64,000 bases of DNA from Guadua angustifolia (Eukaryota > Streptophyta > Magnoliopsida > Poales > Poaceae): the NCBI GenBank assembly GCA_036346375.1, contig CM070508.1, forward strand, positions 38,026,862-38,090,861, read 5' to 3'. Numbering within the stretch: position 1 is the first letter of the stretch; each line of letters starts with the position of its first letter. Below are positions 1 through 12,412 of this stretch, one piece after another. Position numbers and translations under genes: made by a program. Under the pieces are notes generated by a model that did no database searches, was not told the origin of the DNA, and saw only the letters and a list, made by a program, of their open reading frames with translations.

Positions 1-5
1 CCTCT

Positions 6-150
6 GTGCTCACATGTAGTGAGCACGAAAGTCCTACCTCGTAGTCCCATATACATGGTTGTATGGGAGCGAGTCGAAGAGTAGGCACCCTCCACCACGG
101 GTGGAAGGGGAATGAGAGGGTGCACACCGACGGTGTGCACTCGCCATACC
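6..150 (+). other. Stem-loop block of the LTR, copy 1
   Basis: First copy of a structured block found in all LTRs of this family. Visible hairpins are GTGCTCAC/GTGAGCAC around ATGTA at 6-26, a TCCCATA/TATGGGA stem, a CCACC/GGTGG stem and GTGCACACC/GGTGTGCAC. The function is unknown. Other copies are at 6198-6336, 12413-12548, 16321-16454, 47162-47299, 49966-50102 and, inverted and diverged, about 54061-54250. Confidence 0.7.
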
Positions 151-348
151 TGTATGTGCTAAAAGAGGAGATGAGCATGCATGATGCATCATATGCATGG
201 AAATTGTGCAATCTGCATTGCATTGTCAATGATGGATCATGTTTTATGAGTTGATTATGATGTGTGGATATGAGATTCTTCTTTTGTATGGTATATTTGC
301 ATCTGCATTGTATTGACAATGATGGATCATGTTTTATGCATTGGAATT

Positions 349-728
349 GTTAATTGTTGATTGATGCGAATGAAGGCATGGTTGCGTCGCATCATTTAGC
401 ATTTCATTGCACTGCATTAAATTTGCTACTTGTTGATTTATGTGAATGAAAGCATAGCTGCGTTGCATTATTTATCATTTCCTGGCACTGCAATGAATTT
501 GCTAATTGTTGATTTATGTGAATGAAAGCATGGCTGCGTTGCATTATTTAGCATTTCCTGGCACTGCATTGAATTTGCTAATTGTTGATTTATGTGAATG
601 AAAGCATGGCTGCGTTGCATTATTTAGCATTTCATTGCGCTGCATTGGATTTCTTAATTGTTGTTTTACGTGACTGAAAGCATGACTGCGTTGCATTATT
701 TATCATTTCCTGGCACTGCATTGAAATT
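349..728 (+). repeat. 76-bp tandem repeat, 5 copies (LTR 1)
   Basis: The words GTTAATTGTTGATT or GCTAATTGTTGATT recur at 349, 425, 501, 577 and 653 with exact 76-bp spacing, and a degenerate sixth start is at 729. The units are rich in TTGCATT and TGCATTG words. The same array, also 380 bp, is at 6546-6925 and 16664-17043, so it is a fixed part of the LTR rather than a recent expansion. Confidence 0.9.
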
Positions 729-1368
729 GTAAATTAATGATTTTTTTGGGAATGGAAGCGACAAATAGAGGATTGAGTCGTGGACTCATCCAGATTGGAT
801 TAACGAGGCATGGGTAATGTCTCCTTGCGTTTTTCTTGTGTGTTGATCTGGTTGTGGTAAGTGGAGGTAGGTACTGCTTCTTGTACTTGATTAATTTCAA
901 TTAAGTATTGGTTATGGTAAATTTTAGAGTAAAGGTAATCCAGTTGAATGTATTTGATTCTTCTGATTGCACTTTCTTCGAGTCTTGGACTCACGCTTGT
1001 TTGCTTCTTATTTTAGGTACCTTGAAGCTGCTTCGTCGGGTCGGGAGTAGTAACACGTGCACGACTGCAGTCTCCAACAATTTACTTAACCAATTCATCA
1101 AATCTGGATGTAATTAATGTTATTGTAATTTATTATTCTTCGTGTTGAAATTTGTTAAATGCTGTTGGGTGTGTGATTGAATAACTAAGGACCTACTAGA
1201 ATGATATTAAACTGCTACAATTCTTTTGTCTGCTGAGTGGATGTTCTCTGTTCTAGACAGGTCATGCCGAAATTTTGTAAATTTTGGTGGCTTAGTTTCT
1301 AAGCCAGTCTTAATAGTTTAGAGGGTTGGTAGCATCCGTGGCGCGTATGGGCTCCGGGGTGTTACAGT

Positions 1369-1380
1369 TGGTATCAGAGC
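1369..1380 (+). other. Primer-binding site (Met-tRNA type)
   Basis: TGGTATCAGAGC, the standard plant complement of the initiator Met-tRNA 3' end, starts two bases after the LTR end. It marks where minus-strand cDNA synthesis would begin and gives the element its plus orientation. Confidence 0.92.
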
Positions 1381-4341
1381 GGGCTTCAGGTCCGTGATGC
1401 AAGAATCTAGAAAGTTATTCTTGAATGATTTAAAATTTTGCTGCGTGAAAGTAGAAACATGGTTTAGGTTGAACTTGTAAAATTTGGCCCTAGAGCAATA
1501 ACTTTAAAACTTGTAGTAGAATGGTTAATTAAATTAAAATTTGACACACTTTGATGCACAGTAGGACAGGGATGGGTTATCGTTGCATTGTGCTACAATG
1601 CTTATTTTGTTATTGATGCTATGTTGATACTTATTGATATGTTATCTATTAGGTTTGATAAGGCTATGGCATTATTTATGGTTATGCGTATCAAGTGGTA
1701 GATTGATTAGTGGGGTCCGGTGGGACTCCTTGGGCCGAAGGGATTTCAGCTCTGTGCAGTAGTTTCAGGTTTCGATTCGTGTGGCGATTAAGAGCCAACA
1801 CCGGAGGATTCATAACCTCATGTGGGGAGAGTCCTTGTTCTTTTGTTTTAGATCGGAGAGTTGTTGGGGTACGTTATTTGGGTGTTGTCTTCTTTGGTCT
1901 TCTTGACTTTAAAACAAAGAAAAGAGTATTATGTTGCTCCTCTTTTGATTGCTTTGCGGAGAAAGTCATGGATTTCTTCGTATTGTCGTTCTCCAAGTTG
2001 AAGTTTTGGTGAAAAGCTTAGTCGTGAGAACTTAAGGTTTGGGGCTTTAAAGGAAAAAGTGTTATTCGGCCGATTCGCTTTTCATTCGTGTGAATTTATT
2101 TACGCAACTCCCTGCCTTCGTGGAATTTTTTTGAGAGTCGAACTTCTTTGGAAGTTTCTGGTTGGATTTCTTTTTCTCGAAAGGAAATTGCGGCAATCAG
2201 AGTGAGTTGTGGGCTAGTTGAAGATCTTCTCGTAAAAGTTTAATAGCAGGATGGTGTCGTTAGGGTAGTTAACCCTAACTCGATAGATGCTAAGGACTTT
2301 AATGTTGGTCTTGGTAATCCACGGTTATGGGTGGAGAAATGGACATGGTGGTTGCGTAGGGCTAGTATTGATTATGATGATGACGGAATGACAAGTTTGG
2401 TTCAGGAACTTGTTTTAATTAGGTGATGGGATTAAGTAGTTTCGAGGTGTCCGCAGTGGTCGGATTGTGTGGATTAATAATAAGTTTTATAAAGTGTGGA
2501 TAGTATAACCTCAGGCGAGGTTGTAGTTAAAGTGCGCATAATCATTGGATTGAATACTTTGGAGCTTGGTTTGCTCTTTAGCGGAGGATGGTTTTAAAGC
2601 CATTGTTTTGACAATTTATGTCTCAGGGAGACATGGTCTAACTTATTCGAGACTTAAATAATTGATTTAATGTGTTAAATCGTATTGTTGGTGAACATGA
2701 AATTTGGATGATGGGTTATCCTTACTAAAGGTTGTTTTGAAAAAGAGATGTCTTGAAAATAGATTATGAAGTGGTGTTGATGGATAGGTTGATTATGAAT
2801 AAAGTAATCACTTGTTTTCCCTTGATGAGTATTAGGGGGAGAATTGGTTCAATGTTGGTGGTAATTTTTTTCGAGTGTGATGTAATTAGGGGAAGGGATA
2901 AATTTATGATTAAATTCTATGAGATTGGATTGTCGGTGTAATATTTTGGGGATGTATGCCTTTTGATTAAGGCGTTTTGTTTGGTGTGTAAAAGAAATTT
3001 GTCAGAATAGTTGCAAATTGCCAAATTGCGAATTTGGTTTTGACGAATGAAGCTAAGTAGGAAAGAATGCTTTACTTCTTTGAACCATGCCACTCTGTTG
3101 TCGTGGCTAAAGAGATGGCTCAATCATGATTACAGAATTTACACTCTGAGGTGTATGATTTGATTGTGCTTTTTGTAGCGCATAAACTTTGTTGTCTTGG
3201 ACTTAGTATTAAAAGGAAATGAATGGATGTTACGGAAAATGTTGGAAATTCTTGAATGAAAATGGTCTTTGGGAATGTTTTCAAAAGGTGTAGTTGTCGA
3301 GTGAAAGGAGATTGGGGACCCAGGATTGGTTTTCTTTCTCACGGTGTCTTGTTTCTTTAATCGAGTGCTTTCTCGAAGTGTAATTTTTCACCTTGGAGCT
3401 TAAGGTGATGGATTTGGTTTGTGTTGGTAAAGAGAATTTAGTTCTCTTTGGTTCTTTTGTGACTACCTTTGAAGAAAGATTTGTGTGAAGTTCTTCATCT
3501 TAGTTGAGTTTTCCCGGTGTACATTTTATTGCTTTGACTTCAAGTTGAGGAAAGTGGTTAGTTTTTGTTAAGCAAATTGAGATTTTCTTTGCTCTCTAGT
3601 GTGGGACAAGAAAATGCTTGGTCGTGGGTTCATGGTTGAGTGTAATAGAAGATTATGCTCTTTGTTTTATTCATCAAAAGTGAATGGTTCCGTTATGACT
3701 CTTTTCTTCGAGTGATTGTCTGTATGCACGAGACATGTATGAAGAAGGCAGGGTATTATTGCGTATTGTGATGGAATTGGGATTTATGCCCGATTGGGCG
3801 ATTCATTTTGATAGTAAGGAATGGCTATGACCCTGTTGGTTCCAGGGCATCTGTTGAAGAGATAAGAGTTGTGTTTTGATTCCTAGAGGACCCCAGCGTT
3901 AATTGGTTAGAAATAGTGGTATATTCGGATTCAGACAGAAGTTGTTAATGGTTATGTGGCTATAGAGGTTAACTATTGAGGAGGAAAGTGAATCAGGGTT
4001 ACCTTTGGTCTTAGTAGATTTGGGTTTAGAACTCCAACTGTTCAATCGAATAGAATTCAGTGATGTGCTTAATAGAGTGTTCTGGCTTGTGTTAATCGTA
4101 CTATCATGAGTCATTGGTCGGTGGTATGATTTGGGAAATTTGGCTGTCTGCTCGGGTCTAATAGCGTCTGCATGTGGGAGATGTGAATTCTCAAGTGGAC
4201 AGGAGGTGACTCGAGTTTTGGACCCTCATGCGTGGGAAGTTCGCAACTTTGTTCTTTTTGGATGTTTTCGCTTTATTAGTCGGTTCCCGTTATTCTTGTT
4301 GGAGTTCTTGTGGTGGTCAGAATTCGAGGTCGAATTCTGTT

Positions 4342-4355
4342 AAAGGGGGGAAGAG
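4342..4355 (+). other. Polypurine tract
   Basis: AAAGGGGGGAAGAG directly abuts the TGTAATGCC start of the next LTR. It is the expected plus-strand primer position and confirms element orientation and LTR start. Confidence 0.9.
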
Positions 4356-6197
4356 TGTAATGCCATAAATCTCTCTCCTTATTTATGTGGCCAGCATTGC
4401 CGACTCCTTATTCACTTTTTTTTTGGCCAAGACTTCCCTGGCTGCTCTCTGGCCAAGCCATTCTGCGTTGCTCTCCTGGCCAAGCCTTTTCCTGGCGTTG
4501 CTCTCCTGGCCGAAGGCCATACCTGGCGCTGCTCTCCTGGCCGAGCTCCTCTCCAGCTCCGGCCGGCTGCCTCCCTGCCCCTCCTAGCCGGCGGTGCCTC
4601 TCCCTGCCCTCATGGCTCGGCGGCCGCAGCACCCCAGCCGGCAAAGCAGCATCTTCAGCACCAGCATTGTTGGCTAGCAGCTCTTCCCCATCTCCCTTCT
4701 TCCTCCATGGTGATGCTTGGAGGTATATTAGCTTGGGTTGGTTTTGTGCATGCATGGTGTTTGTGTTAATGCCTAGCTAGGGTTTGGGGTGTGGTTGAGT
4801 GGCTGGGTTAGGGTTCCTGTCATGGAGTCTTATTGGTTGATTAGTTGTATGTGGGATGGTTTAGAGGTGGAACTCTAGAAGCTGTGCAGTTTGTTTTTCG
4901 AGCAGATTCTTGTGCCTTGTTGTAGCGCGAAATTGTTAATTTTGCAAGCGTTTTCTAGGGGTTTGGCTATTGCAAAAGTTGTAGATAATCGAATTACCTT
5001 TCAATAGAGACCGAAATCGCTAATTTTCGTTCAGCCGTTTGAATGTTATGGCTATATTACCGAGTGCTGTCCAATTCTTATCGCGATTGGTACAGTCTGT
5101 GTTCATTTTCAATATGGGATCAGCGGGTGCTTTGGCCAAGGGAATGGCTATGTTGTTCTTGTAGTTTATTCCCTTGCGGTCGTTTCGAGTATAAGAACAC
5201 GAAATTCCATTGAGCCAATCAAAAGTTACGCTATTTAGAAGTCTCGGTGCTGAATTTGGAAATCTGCAGCGTGCTCCACCTTTCAGTTGGGGTTTAGTGT
5301 TCGATTTGGAGATCCTCGAGGTATCCCCGCATGATTGGCTTTGTGATAGCTGTAGGTCATCCTCTTATGGTTGATTAGGAGCTGAGTTCACTCCATTTGG
5401 TTAAGCGAATTGAAAGTTTTGCTCGTTGGCTCGCTGCTATCCCGGTTGGACATATTTCTGTTTTTTTCGGGTTTTCGGAATGGGTTAAGCAACAGTTGTT
5501 CTGAGTCGGTTTTTGATTGTTTCTTATGTGCAATGTTGTTTTTCAGGGAGAGTGTCCTCGGGGTGACCTCAACCGTGAGTTGGCTCGCGCGTCGGTATTG
5601 GCAAGTGCAATCCTTATATCTCTTATAGGGTATTTAGTTCGTTGCTTGTGTTATGTATATGCTTACCTATGGTTGCATTTGTGTTTATAAGTACGTCTAG
5701 GAAGGTAATGGTCTTTTGATGAAAAGGGTAAGAAATCTGATACAAATGCATCGTTGTTTGATGAACTTTATATGCTTTGCTATCATTAAATTATGATGCA
5801 TTCCTGGCTTGAATGTTATGTGCGATGGATAATGAATTCCGTCTAGATGCCGTGTTGACGTCTTGCTAAAGCTTACCTTCATATTTACGTTCGCTAGTTT
5901 GATAGGCTAGTGGGAATACTGAAAGTATGGAATTGGATTGCGAAAATGGATTGATGTATGATCAAGATAGATGGAATTAGTAATTACTCAAGAAATGGTG
6001 ATGTGAGTATGAATATGGATGTTGAGGAGGTGATTATGAGTGTTGAGAATATGAATATGGAAGTTGATAATTTGGATATGATGTTGAGAATGGTAATTTA
6101 TGGATGTGAAAAATGGATGTAGTATGCAAATTTGTTTGCGTCAATTGCATTTGTGCATTCATGATGGAAGAGGCGACCCATTCTGATGTGGGCCTCT

Positions 6198-6336
6198 GTG
6201 CTCACATGTAGTGAGCACGAAAGTCCTACCTCGTAGTCCCATATACGTGGTTGTATGGGAGCGAGTCAGTAAGAGTAGGCACCCTCCACCACGGGGTGGA
6301 AGGGGAATGAGAGGGTGCACACCGATGGGTGTGCAC
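6198..6336 (+). other. Stem-loop block of the LTR, copy 2
   Basis: Reference copy. H1: GTGCTCAC/GTGAGCAC, loop ATGTA. H2: TCCCATATA/TGTATGGGA, loop about 6 nt, one G-T pair. H3: CCCTCCACC pairs with GGTGG and AGGG with one bulged A. H4: GTGCACACC/GGTGTGCAC, loop GATG. A weaker CCCA/TGGG stem lies just upstream. Confidence 0.8.
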
Positions 6337-6545
6337 TCGGCCATACCGGTATGTGCTAAAAGAGGAGATGAGCATGCATGATGCATCATATGCATAGAAA
6401 TTGTGCAATCTGCATTGCATTGTCAATGATGGATCATGTTTTATGAGTTGATTATGATGTGTGGATATGAGATTCTTTTTTTGTATGGTATATTTGCATC
6501 TGCATTGTATTGACAATGATGGATCATGTTTTATGCATTGGAATT

Positions 6546-6925
6546 GTTAATTGTTGATTGATGTGAATGAAGGCATGGTTGCGTCGCATCATTTAGCATT
6601 TCATTGCACTGCATTAAATTTGCTAATTGTTGATTTATGTGAATGAAAGCATAGCTGCGTTGCATTATTTATCAGTTCCTGGCACTGCATTGAATTTGCT
6701 AATTGTTGATTTATGTGAATGAAAGCATGGCTGCGTTGCATTATTTAGCATTTCCTGGCACTGCATTGAATTTGCTAATTGTTGATTTTTGTGAATGAAA
6801 GCATGGCTGCGTTGCATTATTTAGCATTTCATTGCACTGCATTGGATTTGTTAATTGTTGTTTTACGTGACTGAAAGCATGACTGCGTTGCATTATTTAT
6901 CATTTCCTGGCACTGCATTGAAATT
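6546..6925 (+). repeat. 76-bp tandem repeat, 5 copies (LTR 2)
   Basis: Same array as at 349-728, with a length of exactly 5 x 76 bp and only scattered substitutions. Confidence 0.9.
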
Positions 6926-7565
6926 GTAAATTAATGATTTTTTTGGGAATGGAAGCGACAAATGGAGGATTGAGTCGTGGACTCATCCAGATTGGATTAA
7001 CGAGGCGTGGGTAATGTCTCCTTGCGTTTTTCTTGTGAGTTGATCTGGTTGTGGTAAGTGGAGGTAGGTACTGCTTCTTGTACTTGATTAATTTCAATTA
7101 AGTATTGGTTATGGTAAATTTTAGAGTAAAGGTAATCCAGTTGAATGTATTTTGATTCTTTACAGTTGCATTTTGCTGAGTCTTGGACTCACGCTTGTTT
7201 GCTTCCTATTTTAGGTACCTTGAAGTCGTTTTCGTCGGGTTGAGTAGTAATGTCGTGCACGATCGTAGTCTCCAACAATTTACTTAACCAATTCATCAAA
7301 CTGGATGTAATTAATGTTATTGTAATTTATTATTCTTCGTGTTGAAATTTGTTAAATGCTGTTGGGTGTGTGATTGAATAACAAAGGACCTGCTAGAATG
7401 CTATTAAACTGCTACAATTCTTTTGTCTGCTGAGTGGATGTTCTCTGTTCTAGAGAGGTCATGCCGAAATTTTGTAAATTTTGGTGGCTTAGTTTCTAAG
7501 CTAGTCTTAATAGTTTAGAGGGTTGGTAGCATCCGTGGCTCGTATGGGCTCCGGGGTGTTACAGT

Positions 7566-7577
7566 TGGTATCAGAGC
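7566..7577 (+). other. Primer-binding site (Met-tRNA type)
   Basis: TGGTATCAGAGC two bases after LTR 2, identical in sequence and spacing to the site at 1369. Confidence 0.92.
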
Positions 7578-10519
7578 GGGCTTCAGGTCCGTGATGCAAG
7601 AATCTAGAATGTTGTTCTTGAATGATTTAAAATTTTGCTGCGTGAAAGTAGAAACATGGTTTAGGTTGAACTTGTAAAATTTGGCCCTAGAGCAATAACT
7701 TTAAAACTTGTAGTAGAATGGTTAATTAAATTAAAATTTGACACACTTTGATGCACAATAAGGACGGGGATGGTTATCGTTGCATTGTGCTACAATGCTT
7801 ATTTTGTTATTGATGCTATGTTGATACTTATTGATATGTTATCTATTAGGTTTGATAAGGCTATGGTATTATTTATGGTTATGCGTATGAAGTGCTAGAT
7901 TGATTAGTGGGGTCCGGTGGGACTCCTTGGGCCGAAGGGATTTCGGCTCTGTCGTGTAGCCGTGTCGGTCGGTGTGGCAGTTAAGAGCCAACACCGGAGG
8001 ATTCATAACCTCGTGTGGGGAGAGTCCTTGTTCTTTTGTTTTAGATCGGAGAGTTGTTGGGGTACGTTATTTGGGTGTTGTCTTCTTTGGTCTTCTTGAC
8101 TTTAAAACAAAGAAAAGAGTATTATGTTGCTCCTCTTTTGATTGCTTTGCGTAGAAAGTCATGGATTTCTTCGTGCTGTCGTTCTCCAAGTTGAAGTTTT
8201 GGTGAAAAGCTTAGTCGTGAGAACTTAAGGTTTGGGGCTTTAAAGGAAAAAGTGTTATTCGGCCGATTCGCTTTTCATTCGTGTGAATTTATTTACGCAA
8301 CTCCCTGCCTTCGTGGAATTTTTTGAGAGTCGAACTTCTTTGGAAGTTTCTGGTTGGATTTCTTTTTCTCGAAAGGAAATTGCGGCAATCAGAGTGAGTT
8401 GTGGGCTAGTTGAAGATCTTCTCGTAAAAGTTTAATAGCAGGATGGTGTCGTTAGGGTAGTTAACCCTAACTCGATAGATGCTAAGGACTTTAATGTTGG
8501 TCTTGGTAATCCACGGTTATGGGTGGAGGAATGGACATGGTGGTTGCGTAGGGCTAGTATTGATTATGATGATGACGGAATGACAAGTTTGGTTCAGGAA
8601 CTTGTTTTAATTAGGTGATGGGATTAAGTAGTTTCGAGGTGTCCGCGGTGGTCGGATTGTGTGGATTAATAATAAGTTTTATAAAGTGTGGATAGTATAA
8701 CCTAAGGCGAGGTTGTAGTTATAGTGCGCATAATCATTGGATTGAATACTTTGGAGCTTGGTTTGCTCTTTAGCGGAGGATGGTTTTAAAGCCATTGTTT
8801 TGACAATTTATGTCTCAGGGAGACATGGTCTAACTTATTCGAGACTTAAATAATTGATTTAATGTGTTCGTCGTATTGTTGGTGAACATGAAATTTGGAT
8901 GATGGGTTATCCTTACTAAAGGTTGTTTTGAAAAAGAGATGTCTTGAAAATAGATTATGAAGTGGTGTTGATGGATAGGTTGATTATGAATAAAGTAATC
9001 ACTTGTTTTCCCTTGATGAGTATTAGGGGGAGAATTGGTTCAATGTTGGTGGTAATTTTTTTCGAGTGTGATGTAATTAGGGGAAGGGATAAATTTATGA
9101 TTAAATTCTATGAGATTGGATTGTCGGTGTAATATTTTGGGGATGTATGCCTTTTGATTAAGGCGTTTTGTTTGGTGTGTAAAAGAAATTTGTCAGAATA
9201 GTTGCAAATTGCCAAATTGCGAATTTGGTTTTGACGAATGAAGCTAAGTAGGAAAGAATGCTTTACTTCTTTGAACCATGCCACTCTGTTGTCGTGGCTA
9301 AAGAGATGGCTCAATCATGATTACAGAATTTACACTCTGAGGTGTATGATTTGATTGTGCTTTTTGTAGCGCATAAACTTTGTTGTCTTGGACTTAGTAT
9401 TAAAAGGAAATGAATGGATGTTACGGAAAATGTTGGAAATTCTTGAATGAAAATGGTCTTTGGGAATGTTTTCAAAAGGTGTAGTTGTCGAGTGAAAGGA
9501 GATTGGGGACCCAGGATTGGTTTTCTTTCTCACGGTGTCTTGTTTCTTTAATCGAGTGCTTTCTCGAAGTGTAATTTTTCACCTTGGAGCTTAAGGTGAT
9601 GGATTTGGTTTGTGTTGGTAAAGAGAATTTAGTCCTCTTTGGTTCTTTTGTGACTACCTCTGAAGAAAGATTTGTGTGAAGTTCTTCGTCTTAGTTGAGT
9701 TTTCCCGGTGTACATTTTATTGCTTTGACTTCAAGTTGAGGAAAGTGGTTAGTTTTGTTAAGCAAATTGAGATTTTCTTTGCTCTCTAGTGTGGGACAAG
9801 AAAATGCTTGGTCGTGGGCTCATGGTTGAGTGTAATAGAAGATTATGCTCTTTGTTTTATTCATCGAAAGTGAATGGTTCCGTTATGACTCTTTTCTTCG
9901 AGTGATTGTCTGTATGCACGAGACATGTATGAAGAAGGCAGGGTATTATTATGTATGGGATTTATGCCCGATTGGGCGATTCATTTTGATAGTAAGGAAT
10001 GGCTATGACCCTGTTGGTTCCAGGGCATCTGTTGAAGAGATAAGAGTTGTGTTTTGATTCCTAGAGGACCCCAGCGTTAATTGGTTAGATATAGTGGTAT
10101 ATTCGGATTCAGACAGAAGTTGTTAATGGTTATGTGGCTATAAAGGTTAACTATTGAGGAGGAAAGTGAATCAGGGTTTCCTTTGTTCTTAGTAGATTTG
10201 GGTTTAGAACCCCAACTGTTCAATCGAATAGAATTCAGTGATGTGCTTAATAGAGTGTTCTGGCTTGTGTTAATCGTACTATCATGAGTCATTGGCCGGT
10301 GCTATGATTTGGGAAATTTGGCTGTCTGCTCGGGTCTAATAGCGTCTTCATGTGGGAGATGTGAATTCTCAAGTGGACAGGAGGTGACTCGAGTTTTGGA
10401 GTCTCATGCGTGGGAAGTTCGCAACTTTGTTCTTTTTGGATGTTTTCGCTTTATTAGTCGGTTCCCGTTGTTCTTGTTGGAGTTCTTGTGGTGGTCAGAA
10501 TTCGAGGTCAATTTCTGTT

Positions 10520-10533
10520 AAAGGGAGGAAGAG
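10520..10533 (+). other. Polypurine tract
   Basis: AAAGGGAGGAAGAG immediately before the TGTAATGCC start of LTR 3. One G of the 4342 tract is replaced by A. Confidence 0.88.
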
Positions 10534-12412
10534 TGTAATGCCGCAAAACTCTCTCCCTTATTTATGTGGCCAGCATTGCCGACTCCCCTTATTCACTTTT
10601 TTTGCTGGCCAAGACTTCCCTTGGCGCTGCTCTCCTGGCCAAGCCATTCCTGGCGCTGCTCTCCTGGCCAAGCCTTTTCCTGGCATTGCTCTCCTGGCCG
10701 AAGGCCATACCTGGCGCTGCTCTTCTAGCCGAAGGCCATACCTGGCGCAGCTCTCCTGGCCGAGCTCCTCTCCAGCTCCGGCCGGCTGCCTCCCTGCCCC
10801 TCCTAGCCGGCGGTGCCTCTCCCTACCCTCCTGGCTCGGGCGTCAAGAGAGACCACCGGCAAAGCAGCATCTTCAAGACCAAGATTGTTGGCCAGCAGCT
10901 CTTCCCCATCTCCTTCTTCCTCCATGGTGATGCTTGGAGGTATATTAGCTTGGGTTGGTTTTGTGCATGCATGGTGTTTGTGTTAATGCCTAGCTAGGGT
11001 TTGGGGTGTGGTTGAGTGGCTGGGTTAGGGTTCCTGTCATGGAGTCTTATTGGTTGATTAGTTGTATGTGGGATGGTTTAGAGGTGGAACCCTAGAAGCT
11101 GTGCAGTTTGTTTTTCGAGCAGATTCTTGTGCCTTGTTGTAGCGCGAAATTGTTAATTTTGCAAGCATTTTCTAGGGGTTTGGCTATTGCGAAAGTTGTA
11201 GATAATCGAATTACCTTTCAATAGAGACTGAAATCGCTAATTTTCGTTCAGCCGTTTGAAAGCTATGGCTATATTACCGAGTGCTGTCCAATTCTTGTCG
11301 CGATTGGTACAGTCTGTGTTCATTTTCGATCTGGGATCAGCGGGTACTTTGGCCAAGGGAATGGCTATGTTGTTCTTGTAGTTTTTTCCCTTGCGGTCGT
11401 TTCGAGTATAAGAACACAAAATTCCATTGAGCCAATCAAAAGTTACGCTATTTAGAAGTCTCGGTGCTGAATTTGGAAATCTGCAGCGTGCTCCACCTTT
11501 CAGTTGCAGTTTAGTGTTCGATTTGGAGATCCTCGAGGTATCCCCGCATGATTGGCTTTGTGATAGCTGTAGGTCATCCTCTTATGGTTGATTAGGAGCT
11601 GAGTTCACTCCATTTGGTTAAGCGAATTGAAAGTTTTGCTCGTTGGCTCGCTGCTATCCCGGTTGGACATATTTCTGTTTTTGTCGGGTTTTCGGAATGG
11701 GTTAAGCAACTGTTGTTCTGAGTCGGTTTTTGATTGTTTCTTATGCGCAATGTTGTTTTTCAGGGAGAGTGTCCTCGGGGTGACCTCAACCCTGAGTTGG
11801 CTCGCGCGTCGGTAAAGGCAAGTGCAACCCTTATATCTCTTATAGGGTATTTAGTTCGTTGCTTGTGTTATGTATATGCTTACCTATGGTTGCATTTGTG
11901 TTTATAAGTACGTCTAGGAAGGTAATGGTATTTTGATGAAAAGGGTAAGAAATCTGATACAAATGCATCGTTGTTTGATGAACTTTATATGCTTTGCTAT
12001 CATTAAATTATGATGCATTCCTGGCTTGAATGTTATGTGCGATGGATAATGAATTCTGTCTAGATGCCGTGTTGACGTCTTGCTAAAACTTACCTTCATA
12101 TTTACGTTCGCTAGTTTGATAGGCTAGTGGGAATTGAAAGTATGGAATTGGATTGCGAAAATGGATTGATGTATGATCAAGATAGATGGAATTAGTAATT
12201 ACTCAAGAAATGGTGATGTGAGTATGAATATGGATGTTGAGGAGGTGATTATGAGTGTTGAGAATATGAATATGGAAGTTGATAATTTGGATATGATGTT
12301 GAGAATGGTAATTTATGGATGTGAAAAATGGATGTAGTATGCAAATTTGTTTGCGTCAATTGCATTTGTGCATTCATGATGGAAGAGGCGACCCATTCTG
12401 ATGTGGGCCTCT

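Larger units (their letters stand above)
1..1366 (+). mobile_element. LTR 1 of large Ty3/gypsy-type element, right part
   Basis: This is the downstream part of a long terminal repeat; about 1.84 kb of its start lies outside the window, judged by alignment of base 1 with base 6193 in the next LTR. It ends in GGGGTGTTACA and is followed two bases later by a Met-tRNA type primer site, which fixes the 3' border. It holds the stem-loop block (6-150) and the 76-bp tandem repeats (349-728). The TGTAA...TTACA ends and the length recall Tekay/Del-type gypsy LTRs, but the family name is an inference because no pol is present. Confidence 0.85.
1367..4355 (+). mobile_element. Internal region 1 of non-autonomous gypsy-type element
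   Basis: About 3.0 kb lies between a primer-binding site and a polypurine tract. It shows no gag, protease, reverse transcriptase, RNase H or integrase motif in any frame; the longest open frames are 60-100 codons and unrecognisable. It is almost identical to 7564-10533. The element therefore looks non-autonomous, comparable in design to grass LARDs (long LTR, conserved non-coding interior), and would depend on enzymes of a related autonomous element. Conservation between the two copies reflects recent duplication and not necessarily coding constraint. Confidence 0.75.
4356..7563 (+). mobile_element. LTR 2, complete (3208 bp)
   Basis: A complete LTR runs from TGTAATGCC, just after the polypurine tract, to GGGGTGTTACA, just before a primer site. 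Near its 5' end (about 4430-4700) is a GC-rich stretch with repeated CTCTCCTGGCC words that opens long but meaningless frames. Further in are the stem-loop block (6198-6336) and the 76-bp repeats (6546-6925). It is shared by the elements on both sides, so the array was probably made by unequal recombination between LTRs. Confidence 0.92.
7564..10533 (+). mobile_element. Internal region 2 of non-autonomous gypsy-type element
   Basis: Second copy of the non-coding interior, nearly identical to 1367-4355 over its whole length. The clearest differences are short patches around 7935-7980. No retroviral enzyme motif is visible. It ends in the polypurine tract at 10520-10533. Confidence 0.75.

Noticed and set aside
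1950..2012. FSKLKFW in an internal frame, reminiscent of the gypsy RT motif FSKCEFW
   Set aside because: There is no other RT motif in any frame nearby, and a seven-residue partial match is within chance.
2753..2941. 62-residue frame identical at 8944-9132, and similar small frames repeated in both internal regions
   Set aside because: The two internal regions are recent duplicates at DNA level, so identity does not show coding constraint. No motif was recognised.
4385..4780. Long Pro/Ala/Ser/Leu-rich frames here and at 10406-10997, 44610-45005, 45370-45831 and 55530-56103
   Set aside because: They lie in the GC-rich 5' part of LTRs, are open on both strands, and differ in frame between copies. 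Composition explains them.
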